Counted from the stretch's first letter, positions 39,730-52,634 are shown. The stretch is DNA of 64,000 bases from Hoplostethus atlanticus (GCA_034670405.1 JAXDDX010000044.1:193501-257500); one strand, 5' to 3'. Notes: a model not told the origin generated them from the letters alone. A program made the numbers and translations.

Positions 39730-40612
39730 CCAAGGGAGGGAGGGAGAACGAGGGGGGGGCAATAGAGGAGAGTCTTAAACAGTCTGCTTACCTGAGTGGA
39801 GCAGTATGTATGAGCTAATCCTCCTCGTGTGTGTGTGTGTGTGTGTGTGTGCGCGTGTGTGTGTGCGTGTGCGTGTGCATGAATGTGTTGATTCTAGGCT
39901 CCACGCATCTGTTAGTTCATTGTTCTCTGATCCTGGACTTTGGTAACCACACAAGCCTTGATCCATGTCTAGTGTAACATTGCATTGTTGGATTTGTGTT
40001 CATCCTGTGGTCGCGCTGAGTTCAGCCAGGGCGCCATAAAACACTGCAGCTCGCCGTAATAATTCAGGATGGCATTACATTTTGACGTGACACCCCAGTG
40101 GTTCAGATTTCGGGCCTACTTTTGCCAGGGCCTAAGAAAGGAAGGAGGAAAGGAGATGAGGCAAGACAGTGAAATTCCTCACATCATCATGGATGTGACC
40201 AAGGCACACCAAATTGTTTTACTACCATCCAACACTGGTTTTCTAAGCGGAGCCGAGATATGTAATAGAGTAATGACATGTTTCCTTGAACCTGATATTA
40301 AGACATCTCTGATTGGATGGAAAAGGTCTCTCTGGCTTCTGATTGGCTAATGACACAAACTGGTTTATAGTTAGAAATTGTAATGTAAATTTGTATGAGC
40401 TAAATGTGATATCAAACTATTCATTCTGGGGTTATTAATTTAATGTTTCAAGAGTGAAAAAAGTGTTGTTGTTCAAAGGCTGTCGAAAGCGTTAGGATAG
40501 CACTACGCTTCAATCAACATCCAATTTTCAGGGAACACAGAACGGCTTGTATTTTTCATGTTTCAAGTGTGTGACATAGATGCATGATGTATTGGTTTGT
40601 GTTGTGTCCGTG

Positions 40613-40682
<70 letters not shown>

Positions 40683-41047
40683 TGAATTGAGTCAACATTG
40701 TAGAAGTACAATGTTTCTCTCCCTGGGAGCATCTCCCTGTTTAACACAAACTTCTAATGTACATGCACACGTGTGCACACATGCACACACACACACACAG
40801 ACAAACATATACAAAATTAATAATGAATTAGTATGCAATAATTATATAATTAATGCAATAACACACAAGGAAGAAAGAAAGGTGTGACAAGAACAGAAGG
40901 ACAAGAGAGAGTCTGAGAGACAGAAGAGGAAACAGTGGGGACCAGGTATAGGGAGGAGAGTGTTACTAGTATAGTAGTATATGTACCATATTATAGATTA
41001 GAGAGTATAGTACTATACTTAAGGTAAATACAGGAGAATTATTGTGA

Positions 41048-41086
<39 letters not shown>

Positions 41087-43222
41087 GATAGAGTCAGGAA
41101 AGTCTTGTATGAATGTCAGCAGCAGGTGCCTGGGAGGAGGGGTGGGGGGGTCAAACGAGTAGAAACAGCAGGCATCAACAGCACCGCTTATTTTTAACTC
41201 CGTAATGAGTTGCCTGTAAGCCTAGACCCAATATATGCATGTATGCCCCAAGTCCCTCAACGCTTTGTAGCGCCGAGCTCACTAAGACCTTTTTCTCCAA
41301 GCTCCTGTCTGGCTAGATGTAGTAGTAGTAGTCTGCATGTTCAGTACAGTTCCTCAAAGAGTGACAGAGTAAAAAAAGAACGTAAAGCACTTTTCATTAG
41401 CTTTGAATTGTGCTACCTTTGACTTTATCATTCTATTTCATCTTCATTTAATTGGGCAAGTCAAGGAAATCATTCATACATACATTGAAAGCCTGGAGTA
41501 GTGGATTTTGATTAAAATGAAAAAACATGTGACAACAAGAGATAAATCACACACAGATAAGAGCACCCGCTAGCTCCACAATAAAAGCTTTTTAATTTTT
41601 CCATAATGAGAAAGGTTTCAAGCCGAATCAAAGCAGGTCATTCCAAGTTTATCCTACGACAATGTACACAGTTCCGGTCCCCAGTCAGTCCTAGCTTCTG
41701 CTCATGGATTCCAGCCATAGTGCTAACCCAGGGCCCAATCCATCCAACAGCATACATAATATTAGCATTAACATGAGTATTGGCACTATTCTGTTGCTGC
41801 ACACTCTCTTTGTCTGCTTATTAGGATCCATTCCCGTCCCTAAAAGGAGGTGGTGGTAACAGAGCAACACCATTTACATAGTATTTTGTGTCAGATGGTC
41901 CTATTAGCGGTTGATTTGAGTCTTAGAGAACGTGTGGTTCCACTCTGCTGCTCAGCTTAACGCAGAAATGCTATCCAGCCCTCAACACGTGGAGCTGAAG
42001 GATTTGTGTATAACACTTCATCAGATTTTCTCTTTACATTTATGGCTTGGTTCAACGGGTTTATTAATTGAGCTGCTACCCATACAGAATGAATAACAGT
42101 GAATGAGTGGCTGCACTACAGGCTAACCCAGAAGAAGTCATGCATTAGCTGGGCTGTAATGCTGCTTAGTCTTGGGTCTGACACTCCAACACAGAAAACT
42201 GAACATAAGCGCTTTTTATTTTGCTTGCTGTTTCTTATTTAATTGCCAGCCAGGGGGATTATACAACAGAAAAGCTTACTGTTACTGAATCTGTGTCATG
42301 ACCTGGTTCTAGTATGACCTACTCTGTTGACCCCTCCATAGATAACCCCAGGCAGCAAGGCAGCAGGCGGCAGCCTGTCCCAGGGCGACATCATCTCAGC
42401 CATCGAAGGGGTCAACACCGAGGGGATGACGCACCTGGAGGCCCAGAACAAGATCAAGTGTGCCACCACCAGACTGGCACTCACCATGCAGAAGTAAACA
42501 ACCTGTAAACAACCTGTAACTAAACGTGCTCTCCAACAGATTTAAGGCAATAAGGGTAATATGGCTTTTGGCAGGGACAGGACATAAGGGACGAAATCAA
42601 TCTGGACTTGTTGGGCTTTAGGAGGGCGGAAGAGTATGAAAATATATCACTGGTCATGTATCAAAAGGTGACCTATCTATTGTGGCATTATGAAAATCCA
42701 CCAAGAATTTAGACAGTACAATTTTGTTTGGTCCTCAGGTCAAGACGTCCCGCACCACTTAGCACAACAATTTCAAGAATGGACTCGCCCATGCCCATCA
42801 TCGCCCACCAAAAGGTATAAACACACACAGTATACTCATTACTCATTATACTCATACCCACATACCGTAATAAATACCTTAACAAAGTAAAGACACACAA
42901 AGACAGATCAATGCACAAAATACAATCTCTCCACGCAAACATAATATGTATGTATCTATATTTTATGTGTATTTGTGAGTTTGTGTTGTTATTTTTGGAA
43001 GAATATTATTTACACCAAGCAGCATTGGGTCACAGGCTGCATCCTGCTGCCCTCTAGTGAAAATAGTCACAGTGCAGCTAGGGGTCAGAGGTCAACGAAC
43101 CAGAAACACCAACCAATGGAGGAAGAAATGAAGAAAGAACAAGCCTCTCATTTTATTTTCATCCATTATTACTCCTTCTTTCTTATCCTCCTTTCTCTCA
43201 TTTTGCCACTCACTCTTCTTCA

Positions 43223-43290
<68 letters not shown>

Positions 43291-44683
43291 GACCTCTTCT
43301 CCTTTTTAAGAAGGAGGTAAAAGAGGAAGTGAAAGAGGAAGCGAGGCCCAAAGTTGTTGAAATGGAGCAGCCAGTGTCCTATGGAATCCGCCTGGCTAAA
43401 AGGCCCTCCGTGAGTTATCTCTTCCAAGCCACTGAAAAAGAACCAGAGCTGCCGGCGCCTCCGGCCCCTCCGGCCCCTCCGACCCCTCCGGCCCCTCCGG
43501 CCCCTCTGACCCCTGTCAAACCCCCTGTCCTCCCCACACCAGCTGCAGGTTCCCCACCTGGCCAGCGGGGGCAGTACAATTCCCCCATCGGCCTTTACTC
43601 TGCCCAGACTCTCAGAGAGATGGCGCTGATGCAGGGCAAGTTAGGAGAGGGGCCGGTGGCTGCCAGCGGACTGTCATTCCTAGGGTAGGTAACCTGAGAC
43701 ACTGAGAGGATGAAGAGAGGATGAAGAAGGTCTAACTCATTTAGGGACAGCCCAACAACCAACAATCCCACCAAGCTAACGCAACACAAACTAATGCAAC
43801 AAATGGACAAACGGGACCTAATCATTTAAGTCACTGTGCACTTCACTTTGCAGTTCAAGTCACAGAGCGCCACATGTCCCTGACCCTAACTGTGACCCTC
43901 ACCAGAGGAATGGGGCTTTTGGCATGCAACATCACACCACTCTGTGCCCTCCCCTGTTTGAGTTCACATTAACAAGACCGTGATGAAAAAAATACTCAGA
44001 ACTTTCCTGTCAGTATCCCAGGATGCATTCCTCTCCCACGTGCAAACCCACAGATGTACTATTCCTGGAACGTGCACACGGACACACCTGGCCTGTCTCC
44101 AGGTAACAGAGTAAGCAGGTGACCTATCAGACCACAGTGTCATTCGAGGAGCTGTACAGAGAGATTACTAAAGATTACCTCAAGTGACCCCATCGCCCCG
44201 TTCAAATGTCTACGCTCTGCTGAAAACTGAAGGGAGAATGAGGATCAGTTGTTGCTAGCTTGCCTTGGAAACCAATACTTGCAAGGCTTGTTTGGTGGTG
44301 TTAAGAGTAGTGATTCCAGGTTACAGGCGTGTGACTTTAAAGGGCAATACCACTGTTTTTAACACCTTGCTCCTATGCCATTATTGCCTTAACGAGTTTA
44401 CGTAGGGCTTCCGTTAAGGGAATTCTCCTCTGTGTGACTTGGGGCAGAGGTTTGGGTGAAGACTGACTGGTAGAGGTTAATTAAGGGCGTAATCTGCTCG
44501 GCCCATGAAATACCACGGCCGAGTATCAGTCTCTACTAATGTCTTTCCCCTCTGAGCAGCTTTACTGTAACACCAACGGTAAGTCAGGCGGCAAAACGTG
44601 TCGTGGAACGTGCTTCCCGCAGGCAGCATGGTGATGATGGCAGTATCATGCCATCCAGTACGGGGCGACCCTCATTCTGGTGG

Positions 44684-44731
<48 letters not shown>

Positions 44732-47700
44732 CAGCTGTTCTACATGGTCATGGAATGTTCTGCTCCGGTTACACACCAATATCCCGAATCCCCTGGATAC
44801 CCCCTTGGTTGATCCCCTCTATAAGCGTCTAGCATGGAGACGTCCCACAAGCCAAGTGCGCTCCACTTTACCTACTGTACCCTGTACACGTGCACGTATG
44901 CGTGACAGCTGCTATTCTGACATAATTGGGAGAGGTGATATGTTTTGTGTTTGCGTAAGAGTGTATATTTGTGTCTTCACGGAGCTGTGCTGTGCTGTGT
45001 GTGTGTGTGTGTGTATGTGTGGTTGTGTGGCCACGCCCCCAGTGTCATGTGATTGAGGTGCCTCTGCTCTTGTCAGTCAGTCCTGAAGGACGCAGGGGAA
45101 GCTGGGAAATACCTTGATGATGAGACACGGCAGCTATTCTGACCTTTAATGGTATTACAGCATAGTACTGTAGTTGGACAGTTGTAGTTGGACACACACA
45201 CAACCATTGTTATCTCATTGTTAATTTAGTACACTCTCTCTCTCTCTCTCTGTCTCTCTTTTTTCTGGTGTGTTACAGGTTATTGCAAACACACCTGCAA
45301 AGTCAGTACCATTATATTTTTCCGAGTGTTTAATGTGCATGAACGATGCATCAGGTATTGCGTGTGTGTGACAGAGAGAAAAGTGTGTTTGCATTTGGAG
45401 AACTTTCTGCGGTGATTTTGGCCTGGAGTGACGTTGTGTCTAAGATGGATTAGTGTGTGTGGGGTTGAACCTCAGCTCTGTGCTGTGTTCATGGCAAACA
45501 TGGCTGATGTAATCCAGCAGTTACAACTGTTACAGCATAATGTTGAAGTGTGCTGGTCATTTGTTTCCATGTAATTGCACTAATAAACTACAGGCTGAAA
45601 ATCTGAGACACGTCATTAACTGCATCCGGTGCCCTTCCTATGTACAGCACACTGACATGTACGCGTATTGATGCATGAGTGATTGCGTACTTGTGTGCTG
45701 TATACATACATGTTGCAGTAGTGTGTATCAGTAAGACGTCAGATTTAAAATGTTGTGCTGTGTGCATTTGAACCACGCAGCTAATAATCTGATTATAGCA
45801 GCAGTTTGGCCTGGCGTGCTGGTAGTTGTGATACGTTGACGTGTTTAGTTTTGTATGGAGCTTGTATGTCAGCTGTATCATTCTTTCTCCTGCTTGGTAA
45901 AAGTTTTTTGTAGTTAGACTGTGACTGTACCGTGGCCTGTAAGCACTCGTGGACAAAGCCTCTGTGTTTCGCAGTGTGACGTGTAGTTGAGTGTACATAC
46001 ACGGAGGCTCCTAGATACAGTAACTACTGAGTGGTAGAACAGCCCCATCTGTCTGTCAGTCCCGGTACTACAACGCTGTTACCTCCCCTCACTTCAGTGT
46101 CTCCCATGTCTGTTTTTTTGTCTTCCTCTCTCTCTTCTTCTTTCCCCACCTCCTCTGTCCCGCCCTCCTTGTCTTTGGTTGTCCGAATCTCTTGACATCC
46201 CTCCCTACTCCCTATGTGTGTTAACCCTTTGTCTTGCCCCGCCCCCCCCCCCGACCTACCGATAGTTTGGAGTACACTCCCAGCTTCAACCCCATAGCGC
46301 TGAAAGACTCGGCCCTGTCTACCCACAAGCCCATTGAGGTGAGGGGTCCAGGGGGGAAAGCCACCATCGTTCACGCCCAGTACAACACACCAATCAGCAT
46401 GTACTCTCAGGACGCCATCATGGACGCCATCGCAGGACAGTCGCAGGCCAAGGGGCACGAGGGGTAAGTACACACAGCCATACTAACCCCCCCATCACAC
46501 TCTCTCTCCAACCAAAAGCAACTCAGGTCCGCCCTTTGACAAATAAGGGTACTTTCCTGTGGATTTAACGTGGAGCTTTGAGCGTATACCGTGCTACGAC
46601 TCGATGATGTCTACGCCCGGGCTTTTCCTTGTTGTCTGTGTCCTTGCCTTTCACTCCCTTTCCTCTGCTCATTCCACCCACAACCAAACAACCAACCTTA
46701 CCTATGCTGTCCTCTGCCCATGCCTCCCCACCCTTTCTTCCCGGTTGATCACGTGACCCTCAGTGAGGATGCGGGCTCCCCCTTGGCGTAAGTACAGCAG
46801 TGCCTCCTATTCCATCCACACTCACCTCATATATGGATTCTCCGTGTCTCATATATGGCTCACATGTCTCCTTTGTCTCATGACGGCTTGTGCATTGCTA
46901 CGTTTGTCCCGTAAGCTAACATCCCGGTCCTGACGTGATCGATTGGGAATCCTACGGCAAGACTTGCCTCGCGGTTGACTAACGTAAGGTTTGGATTTCT
47001 GTGTTCCCGGGCCCTCCGTTTGGTGGATTAGGGCCCCTGTGTGGTTATGTGAGTAGAAGTACTTAGAGGTACTTTGATCACAGTGTGCGAGTGCGAGTTC
47101 TGGACAGGGATGGAGTCTTCCTCTCAAAAAGCAAGCATTAGCATCAGGTCCTCAAGGGCCTGATGGGATTTCATAGCAGGGGAATGTTCTGAGTAGCCAA
47201 TCACAGGTCTCAATCAACTGCTGCCCGGTCAATATTGACTCACTATCCTAACAGTGTAGCTGTGTAAACTCACACCAACAGAGTGTGGTATGCACATTAG
47301 CGGCTCTTTAAAGGAAAAATCCACCCTAAAACACATTAACACTGTTACCTTGCATGTTTGCCGGTGTATTTTTCTTATTCCTGTGGTTAACTGGCCAAAT
47401 GTAGACGACACAACGCCACGTCAAGATATTTCCAGTGCAGTTACAATGGAGTTTAATAGTAAATAACAATTCTTTGGAATCAAAGAGCAAGGGCTTCTTC
47501 CTAGACTCACCATTTTGCACAGACAGGGAGAAATCCATCATAGAAGAGGAAGAGACATCAATTCATCCACCAACAGTAGCCTCAATAGACCAGAATGCAA
47601 TGCAGCTGCAACACATGTGTTTTGAGTAAAGGGTGCAACTTTTTCTTGACTGGAAACTCTCGCTCTCATCACTATCACTATGGCTATTGCTCTCTCCATC

Positions 47701-48785
47701 TTCACATGAACCCAATCCCTCTGGGATGTTGAACGTCATTCTGGGAAATGTAGGACATCACTAACTAAAGCAGAAGTAGACAGCAGGTTAAGGGAAAGTG
47801 GGCACAATAAAAAGGTAAAAAAAAGCATTTCATCATAAAATAACTCCTGGAATGCGTTGAACATCACAGATTGATGATATATAACAGTGTAAGAGGACCT
47901 GAGGGTGGAATTTTCCTGTAGAGCTCTAATCTAATCTAATCTAATCTAACTATGGGGCAGCACTCTCGTCTTCACAAACTCACCATACAGTGAATATAAT
48001 GAATACACACACACACACAAACACACACAGCTCTAACAGTAGTATCTACCCTCCAGTGGTGCCCTGCCTGTTAAGGACCCAGTGATAGACTGTGCATCTC
48101 CAGTGTACCAGGCAGTGATCAGGCCAGGCGACAACAACCAGGAAATATCCGACTGGGCTCACCGTGCTGCCAATCTGCAGTCCAAGAGCTTCAGGATCCT
48201 GGCCCACATCACCGGCACCGAGTACAGTCAGTTTACAGTCTGTCTGTCTTTCTTTCTTTGTTCCTTCCTTCCTTCCTTCCTTCCTTCCTCCCTTTTTCAA
48301 TTCTCTTGATTCTTCACATAATGGCCTATCTTTCCTCCTCTCTTGATCCTCGGCCCCTCATATCTCCTACATTCTGTAAATCCTCACCTCTTTTCTTGTT
48401 CAGACACAGTTGTAGCCTTAGCAGTGTGTTTTCTGAGTCCTCACTGTCCCTCTTGTCCATTTATCTCTGTGCAGTGCAAGACCCAGATCAGGAAGCCCTG
48501 CAGAGGTCGAGGTAAGAGGATAGAAACTATATACCATCGAGTTATAAGCCTCCTCACTTTTGCAGACACCGGCATTTCAGGTCGGCACACATATTGCCTT
48601 TGGATGTGTACAATTACAGTACAATTAGAGTACAATTACAATTACATAGATACGATTTCATCTCTTGCCCTGCCCTCCCCACCATCAGAGAGAAGTTTGA
48701 GTCGGAGGTGAGGGGCCCCCGCTTTGCCAAACTGAAGAACTGGCACCACGGACTGTCTGCACAGATCCTCAACATCCAGGAGTGA
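38048..48785 (+). CDS. ldb3: LIM domain-binding protein 3 (ZASP/Cypher), LIM-less PDZ-ZM form, 399 aa with all exons
   Basis: Exons: 38048-38143, 42342-42493, 42739-42814, 43311-43684, 46266-46463, 48057-48226, 48475-48511, 48689-48785, all phase-matched with GT-AG ends. The protein anchors at the muscle Z-disc: the PDZ domain (about 1-85, with [20 protein letters not shown]) binds alpha-actinin and the ZM motif supports its localisation. Exon 4 carries an acidic start, a Pro-rich (PPA)n stretch (156-174) and a skeletal-type ZM motif [10 protein letters not shown] (196-205). Exon 5 carries a second, cardiac-type ZM motif [10 protein letters not shown]. Exons 6-8 give [34 protein letters not shown] and the ending [20 protein letters not shown], which matches the short mammalian isoform. 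No LIM-domain exon is visible before sncg. Skipping exon 5 keeps frame and gives 333 aa. Confidence 0.93.
38721..39118. mobile_element. Non-autonomous hAT-like MITE with 8-bp target duplication
   Basis: The element starts CAGCAGTGGAAAG and ends CTTTCCACCTG, near-complementary termini. It is flanked by the 8-bp direct repeat GAATAGAG at 38713-38720 and 39119-39126. The interior is rich in AAGTACTCAAGTA-like blocks, a pattern I know from abundant teleost repeats. It lies in ldb3 intron 1 and encodes nothing. Confidence 0.8.
39455..39635. repeat. GATG/GATT tetranucleotide array
   Basis: Degenerate tandem GATG, GATT and GATA units in ldb3 intron 1, with a block around TAGATTTAGAGATGG duplicated near 39475 and 39565. 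A (GA)n microsatellite follows at about 39688-39722. Confidence 0.85.
40616..40679. repeat. Long (GT)n microsatellite in ldb3 intron 1
   Basis: About 30 near-perfect GT units. A (GA)n tract of similar size is at about 41050-41084. The rest of intron 1 (38144-42341) shows no further supported exon. Confidence 0.85.
43214..43290. repeat. (CTAT)n tetranucleotide next to the ldb3 exon 4 acceptor
   Basis: About 19 perfect CTAT units end roughly 20 bases before exon 4 (43311), so length changes would move the likely branch-point region of this acceptor. Confidence 0.88.
46266..46463 (+). CDS. ldb3: ldb3 exon 5: symmetric cardiac-type ZM cassette exon
   Basis: The 198-nt exon is phase 2 at both ends, so it can be included or skipped without changing frame. 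It encodes [18 protein letters not shown] and [20 protein letters not shown], closely matching the cardiac ZM exon of mammalian LDB3 as I remember it. It cannot follow exon 3 directly: entered in phase 0 it hits a stop. It therefore must be joined to exon 4, or to exon 2 with exons 3-4 skipped. The donor is GG/GTAAGT. Its acceptor is preceded by a C-run. Confidence 0.88.
46764..46787 (+). CDS. Candidate 24-nt ldb3 microexon
   Basis: Bounded by CCCTCAG and a strong donor GC/GTAAGTA, this segment is phase 2 at both ends and would insert about eight residues (EDAGSPLA region) between exons 5 and 6. It has a pyrimidine-rich run upstream near 46720-46742. There is no homology support that I recall, only splice signals and phase, so chance remains possible. 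Confidence 0.35.
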
Positions 48786-49330
48786 AGAGGAGCAGGAGGG
48801 GAAAGGAGAGGAGAACACAAGACAGGAGGACACGGACGAAAGCACAGGAGAAAAGAGGAAGAGGCGAGTAATTAAGGAGGAGGAGGAGGAGTAAGGAACT
48901 CCTCAGGAATGTGAGTTACTGTGGTAGCCTAGACTAGTAGAATGTGAGATATTAAGTGTTAGAGTGAGAGTGCCATCTGTTCATTTGTTAATAAGCTCGA
49001 TATTACCTGTACCTGTCCAATGTATCTATCTACCTGCTAAGACCTGACCTCGCTTTTGGGTTTTCCTTCTTTTCTTTTTTTTTGTTTTGTTTTCTGGGTT
49101 CTGTCTCTCTTAAATGAAAAGGGAATTGTACAAAAAAGTGTTCAAGTGAACTTGTAAGCCTGTACCTTTTACGCCCCAGTACATACACCACATACACAAA
49201 CATGTCACAGAGCATGCTCGTATGAAGGCACGAGAAGACAAATACACACATATAGACTAATGCACATGCACAAATACTGTATGTAAAAAAAAGAAAATGC
49301 ACACTCAAAAAATGTACTGATATCAATGTG

Positions 49331-49336
49331 AATAAA
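49331..49336 (+). terminator. Likely ldb3 polyadenylation signal
   Basis: AATAAA lies 545 bases after the ldb3 stop codon in AT-rich sequence. It is the first canonical signal I noticed downstream. Confidence 0.5.
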
Positions 49337-49339
49337 TTT

Positions 49340-50467
49340 TTTCTTAAACCCATATGCGGTGAATGTTTGCAATGTTTAACTCCCATAGGGAATGAAACCG
49401 TCCAAACAACATAATGGCAGCATGGCCTATGACAATAAAACTGCCATGATGGGATAGAGTCGTGTTTGATACTGATTCTCTTATCACTGAGTCATATTTG
49501 GCAGAGAGAGGAGGTGTCCTGACTGTGCAGACTAGAACACCATTGGGAAAGACAGCAGAGCTCCTGGGCTGAATATTACTGCGACTGCATTCTGCGTCCA
49601 AATTTCTTTTAGTTTATGATGGTTGAACCTACGACATGAAAAAGGCTTTTTCTCAGATGATGAAAGTGGAGCAGTGGCACCTTCTAGCTTTGGGGGAAAT
49701 GTGATACCATTACTACAGATATTCATCAAAAGAGCATATGAAGAGAAATTCTGTTCATTTTAATAGTAATATTGAATCAAATGCCTTAAGAAAAATGGCA
49801 TTGGTTCCATTTCTTTTCATCAGCTCCAGACAGAGGGGTTTCTATGCAGCTTAACTGGATGAGAGGATAAAAGAGAGGTGGAACTGAAGGAGAAACGGTG
49901 TGAAGGACAGAGGGACAGTTTTTATAGACAGCCTTTTTATAGAAGACACATTAACACCACCATAGTGCTGCGTCATGATGCCATATTTGTCCTGGTCAAC
50001 AGAGGGCAGTGTGACTCCATACAGTCCAAAACTCAAGCGACGAGGGCTTCCTCCCCACTGCAATCGTAAAAGACCATTTCTATAATGTGCACATCAAACG
50101 TGTCACATCACTTCTATTACAGGAGCTGATGAACCTAGTATATAAAAATAGGATTGTAGAACAAATGGAGCTGTAATATGGTTTACACTCATTCAAGGAC
50201 TCTCTGTGCTGCTGGGTGGGCATGTCTGACGGAAGGTAGGGGGAGGGGAGGTAGAGGGGGAGCAGGGAGGAGGAGAGGAGTCTTAGTAGCGAGTCACTCA
50301 GGTAGGGATGACAGAGCACTTTCTCTCATCTCACAACAGGGAAAATGGCTGCCGGTTCTCTCTCTATCCCTCCGTTTTCCTTTTTTTTTCCTCACATCTT
50401 TGGGACATGCTACATGGGGTGATTACAGACTACAACGTCTGATCTCATAAGTAACCCCCCCCCCACA

Positions 50468-50498
<31 letters not shown>

Positions 50499-51035
50499 CC
50501 CCACCCCTACCAGCAATGGTGATTATGCAACCAAGTGATTCTGTAAATCACATCAACATGGTCATCATCTAGAAAGGTGTTTTCGAGAGCAACGTACCAA
50601 TCAAATATGTAAACAGCTAGTCTGCGGTTGCACTGAGCATGAGTGAGCATCAGAGAGACAGACAGAGAGGTGGGAAGGCAGACGGGTGGGAGGGGGGGAG
50701 GAGGGGGGTGTCAGCTGCAGCATGACTTAAAAATGCTGCAGCATCCAGTAGCTTCCGTCTTTCCGCCTCTCGTTCCCCCATCACATGCACATCGGCTGTT
50801 TTCTCTCCTCTGCTCTCCTCTCCCTCCCTCTATCTGTCTCCCTCTCTCTCTCTGGCTCAGTCACTCTCCTCTCTCAGTCTGTGTGCTGTAGCCCTGCCGT
50901 GCAGTCCTCTCAGCCTCTATTGCAGCACTAAGGGAGGAGGAGCCAGCGACACACACGCAGAATCACACACACTCACACACACTCTCACATCTCACAGCAT
51001 CCCTACTGCACGCTCTCTCACACTCGCTGTAAGCA

Positions 51036-51036
<1 letters not shown>
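49340..51036. other. ldb3-sncg intergenic region
   Basis: I searched the translated frames for LIM-domain cysteine/histidine spacing and found none. The region has a CA/C-rich tract near 50455-50510 and a G-rich patch near 50680-50712. The sncg promoter probably lies in the CT-rich last 400 bases. No TATA box was identified. Confidence 0.5.

Positions 51037-51091
<55 letters not shown>
51037..51091 (+). repeat. (CAGC)13 tetranucleotide in the probable sncg 5' UTR
   Basis: Thirteen perfect CAGC units end 12 bases before the sncg start codon. They probably lie in the 5' UTR, so the mRNA leader would carry a polymorphic tract next to the initiation site. Confidence 0.85.
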
Positions 51092-51103
51092 ACCTGTTCG
51101 GAG

Positions 51104-52585
51104 ATGGATGTACTGATGAAGGGGTTCTCCATGGCCAAGGAGGGGGTGGTGGCCGCCGCAGAGAAGACCAAGGCCGGCGTGGAGGAGGCCGCGGCCAAGA
51201 CCAAGGAAGGGGTGATGTATGTAGGTGCGTACCACATCCTGTCTGCGTGACTGGGAGCAACACTGAGCTGCAGCAGCAGCCTTGAAAGTTGGCGAGTTTG
51301 AGGGAGTTGCACACGTTTGTGGTATGCATATATGTGTGTGGTGTGTGTGTGTGTGTGTGTGCGTGTGTGTGTGTGTGCGCACGGCTGTGAGGTGGGGTCC
51401 CTTGGGTGTCCCAGTCTGGGACTGTTGTGAGAAGTGAACAGAGAGAGGAGGAGGAGGAGGAGGAGAAAGGCGAGATGAGGAGGAAGGAGGGGTTGGCGCG
51501 AGCACTGGCAAGATACTACTGCAGGACTGGTGCAGGGCAGAGGGTGGGGGGGGGGGGGGGCAGAAAGAGAGAAGGATAGATAGAGGGGGATTCGGTGGAG
51601 AAAGGGATGGAGAGAAGTGTAATATAACTGGTGGAGGAGTCAAGAGACAGAATTGAATATCACGATGCTCCTGTATGGGAAAAGAATAAAATGGAGGACG
51701 AAGTGAGAGAGAGAAAAATGAGAGGAGGAAAGCGGGAGGGGGGAGTGACTCTGCAGGGACCTGTGATGACACTGCTTCAAGCTGCTACCAGCTGACATCA
51801 AATCTTTACCTCAAATCTTTATGAGGTAAATTCATAGTAAATTCATTCATTAGACAAAAACAGATAAATGCTTTTCTTATGATGTCCACCGTCTGGAGGT
51901 CAGTACTGTAGTGTACCCACCTTCTACATCACCGACTCGGCGGCGGTGTGTGTGAATGAGTGCGTCACATCTCAAGGTTACCCCGTCGGGCCAAGGGAGA
52001 GAGAGGTGGGCGTGGGCTGGATGGAGAGTGAGGTGGGTATGGGGGGGGGGGGGGGGGGGGGGGTAAAATAATAGTAACAACAATTTGATGCAGGTTGGTG
52101 TGTGAGAGTCAAAGTGACAGGTGGGCGGGTGTGTGTGGGTGGGGGGGGGTGTTTAGCCGGGGCAAGGATCAGTTGAGCACTGCAGCAATTTGCGCTCCAC
52201 ACAACCCCCCTCCTCCCTGGTCGTGTGTGCACGTGTGTGTGTGTGTGTGTGTGTTCATGTGTGCATGCATGTGTGTCGTTGCAGCAGATTTGCCGGCCAG
52301 TGCGTGATGCTTTGATGACTAACCACCTTCCTCCCCCACAGCTCTCTGAATATTCCCCTCCAAAGAGAAAGATGGAAGGATGGAGGGATGGAGCGAAAGA
52401 AAGGGAAGGTGGAATGGGGGTGGGGTGGGGGGGGGGGGGTACAGCCAGTGTCAAACAGAGTAAGAAACTGCGAAAAAAGGAAGAATTGGTCAATTTGAAC
52501 GGGAGAGAGAGGCAGAGAAGGGGGAGGGGGTATTATGTCAGAATAGCTTTGAGTTTCTAGTCTTGTGACTCCAGTATGAACAGAT

Positions 52586-52634
<49 letters not shown>

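Noticed and set aside
48786-51036. Hidden LIM-domain exons of ldb3
   Set aside because: I looked for CxxC-type LIM spacing in the translated frames and found none.
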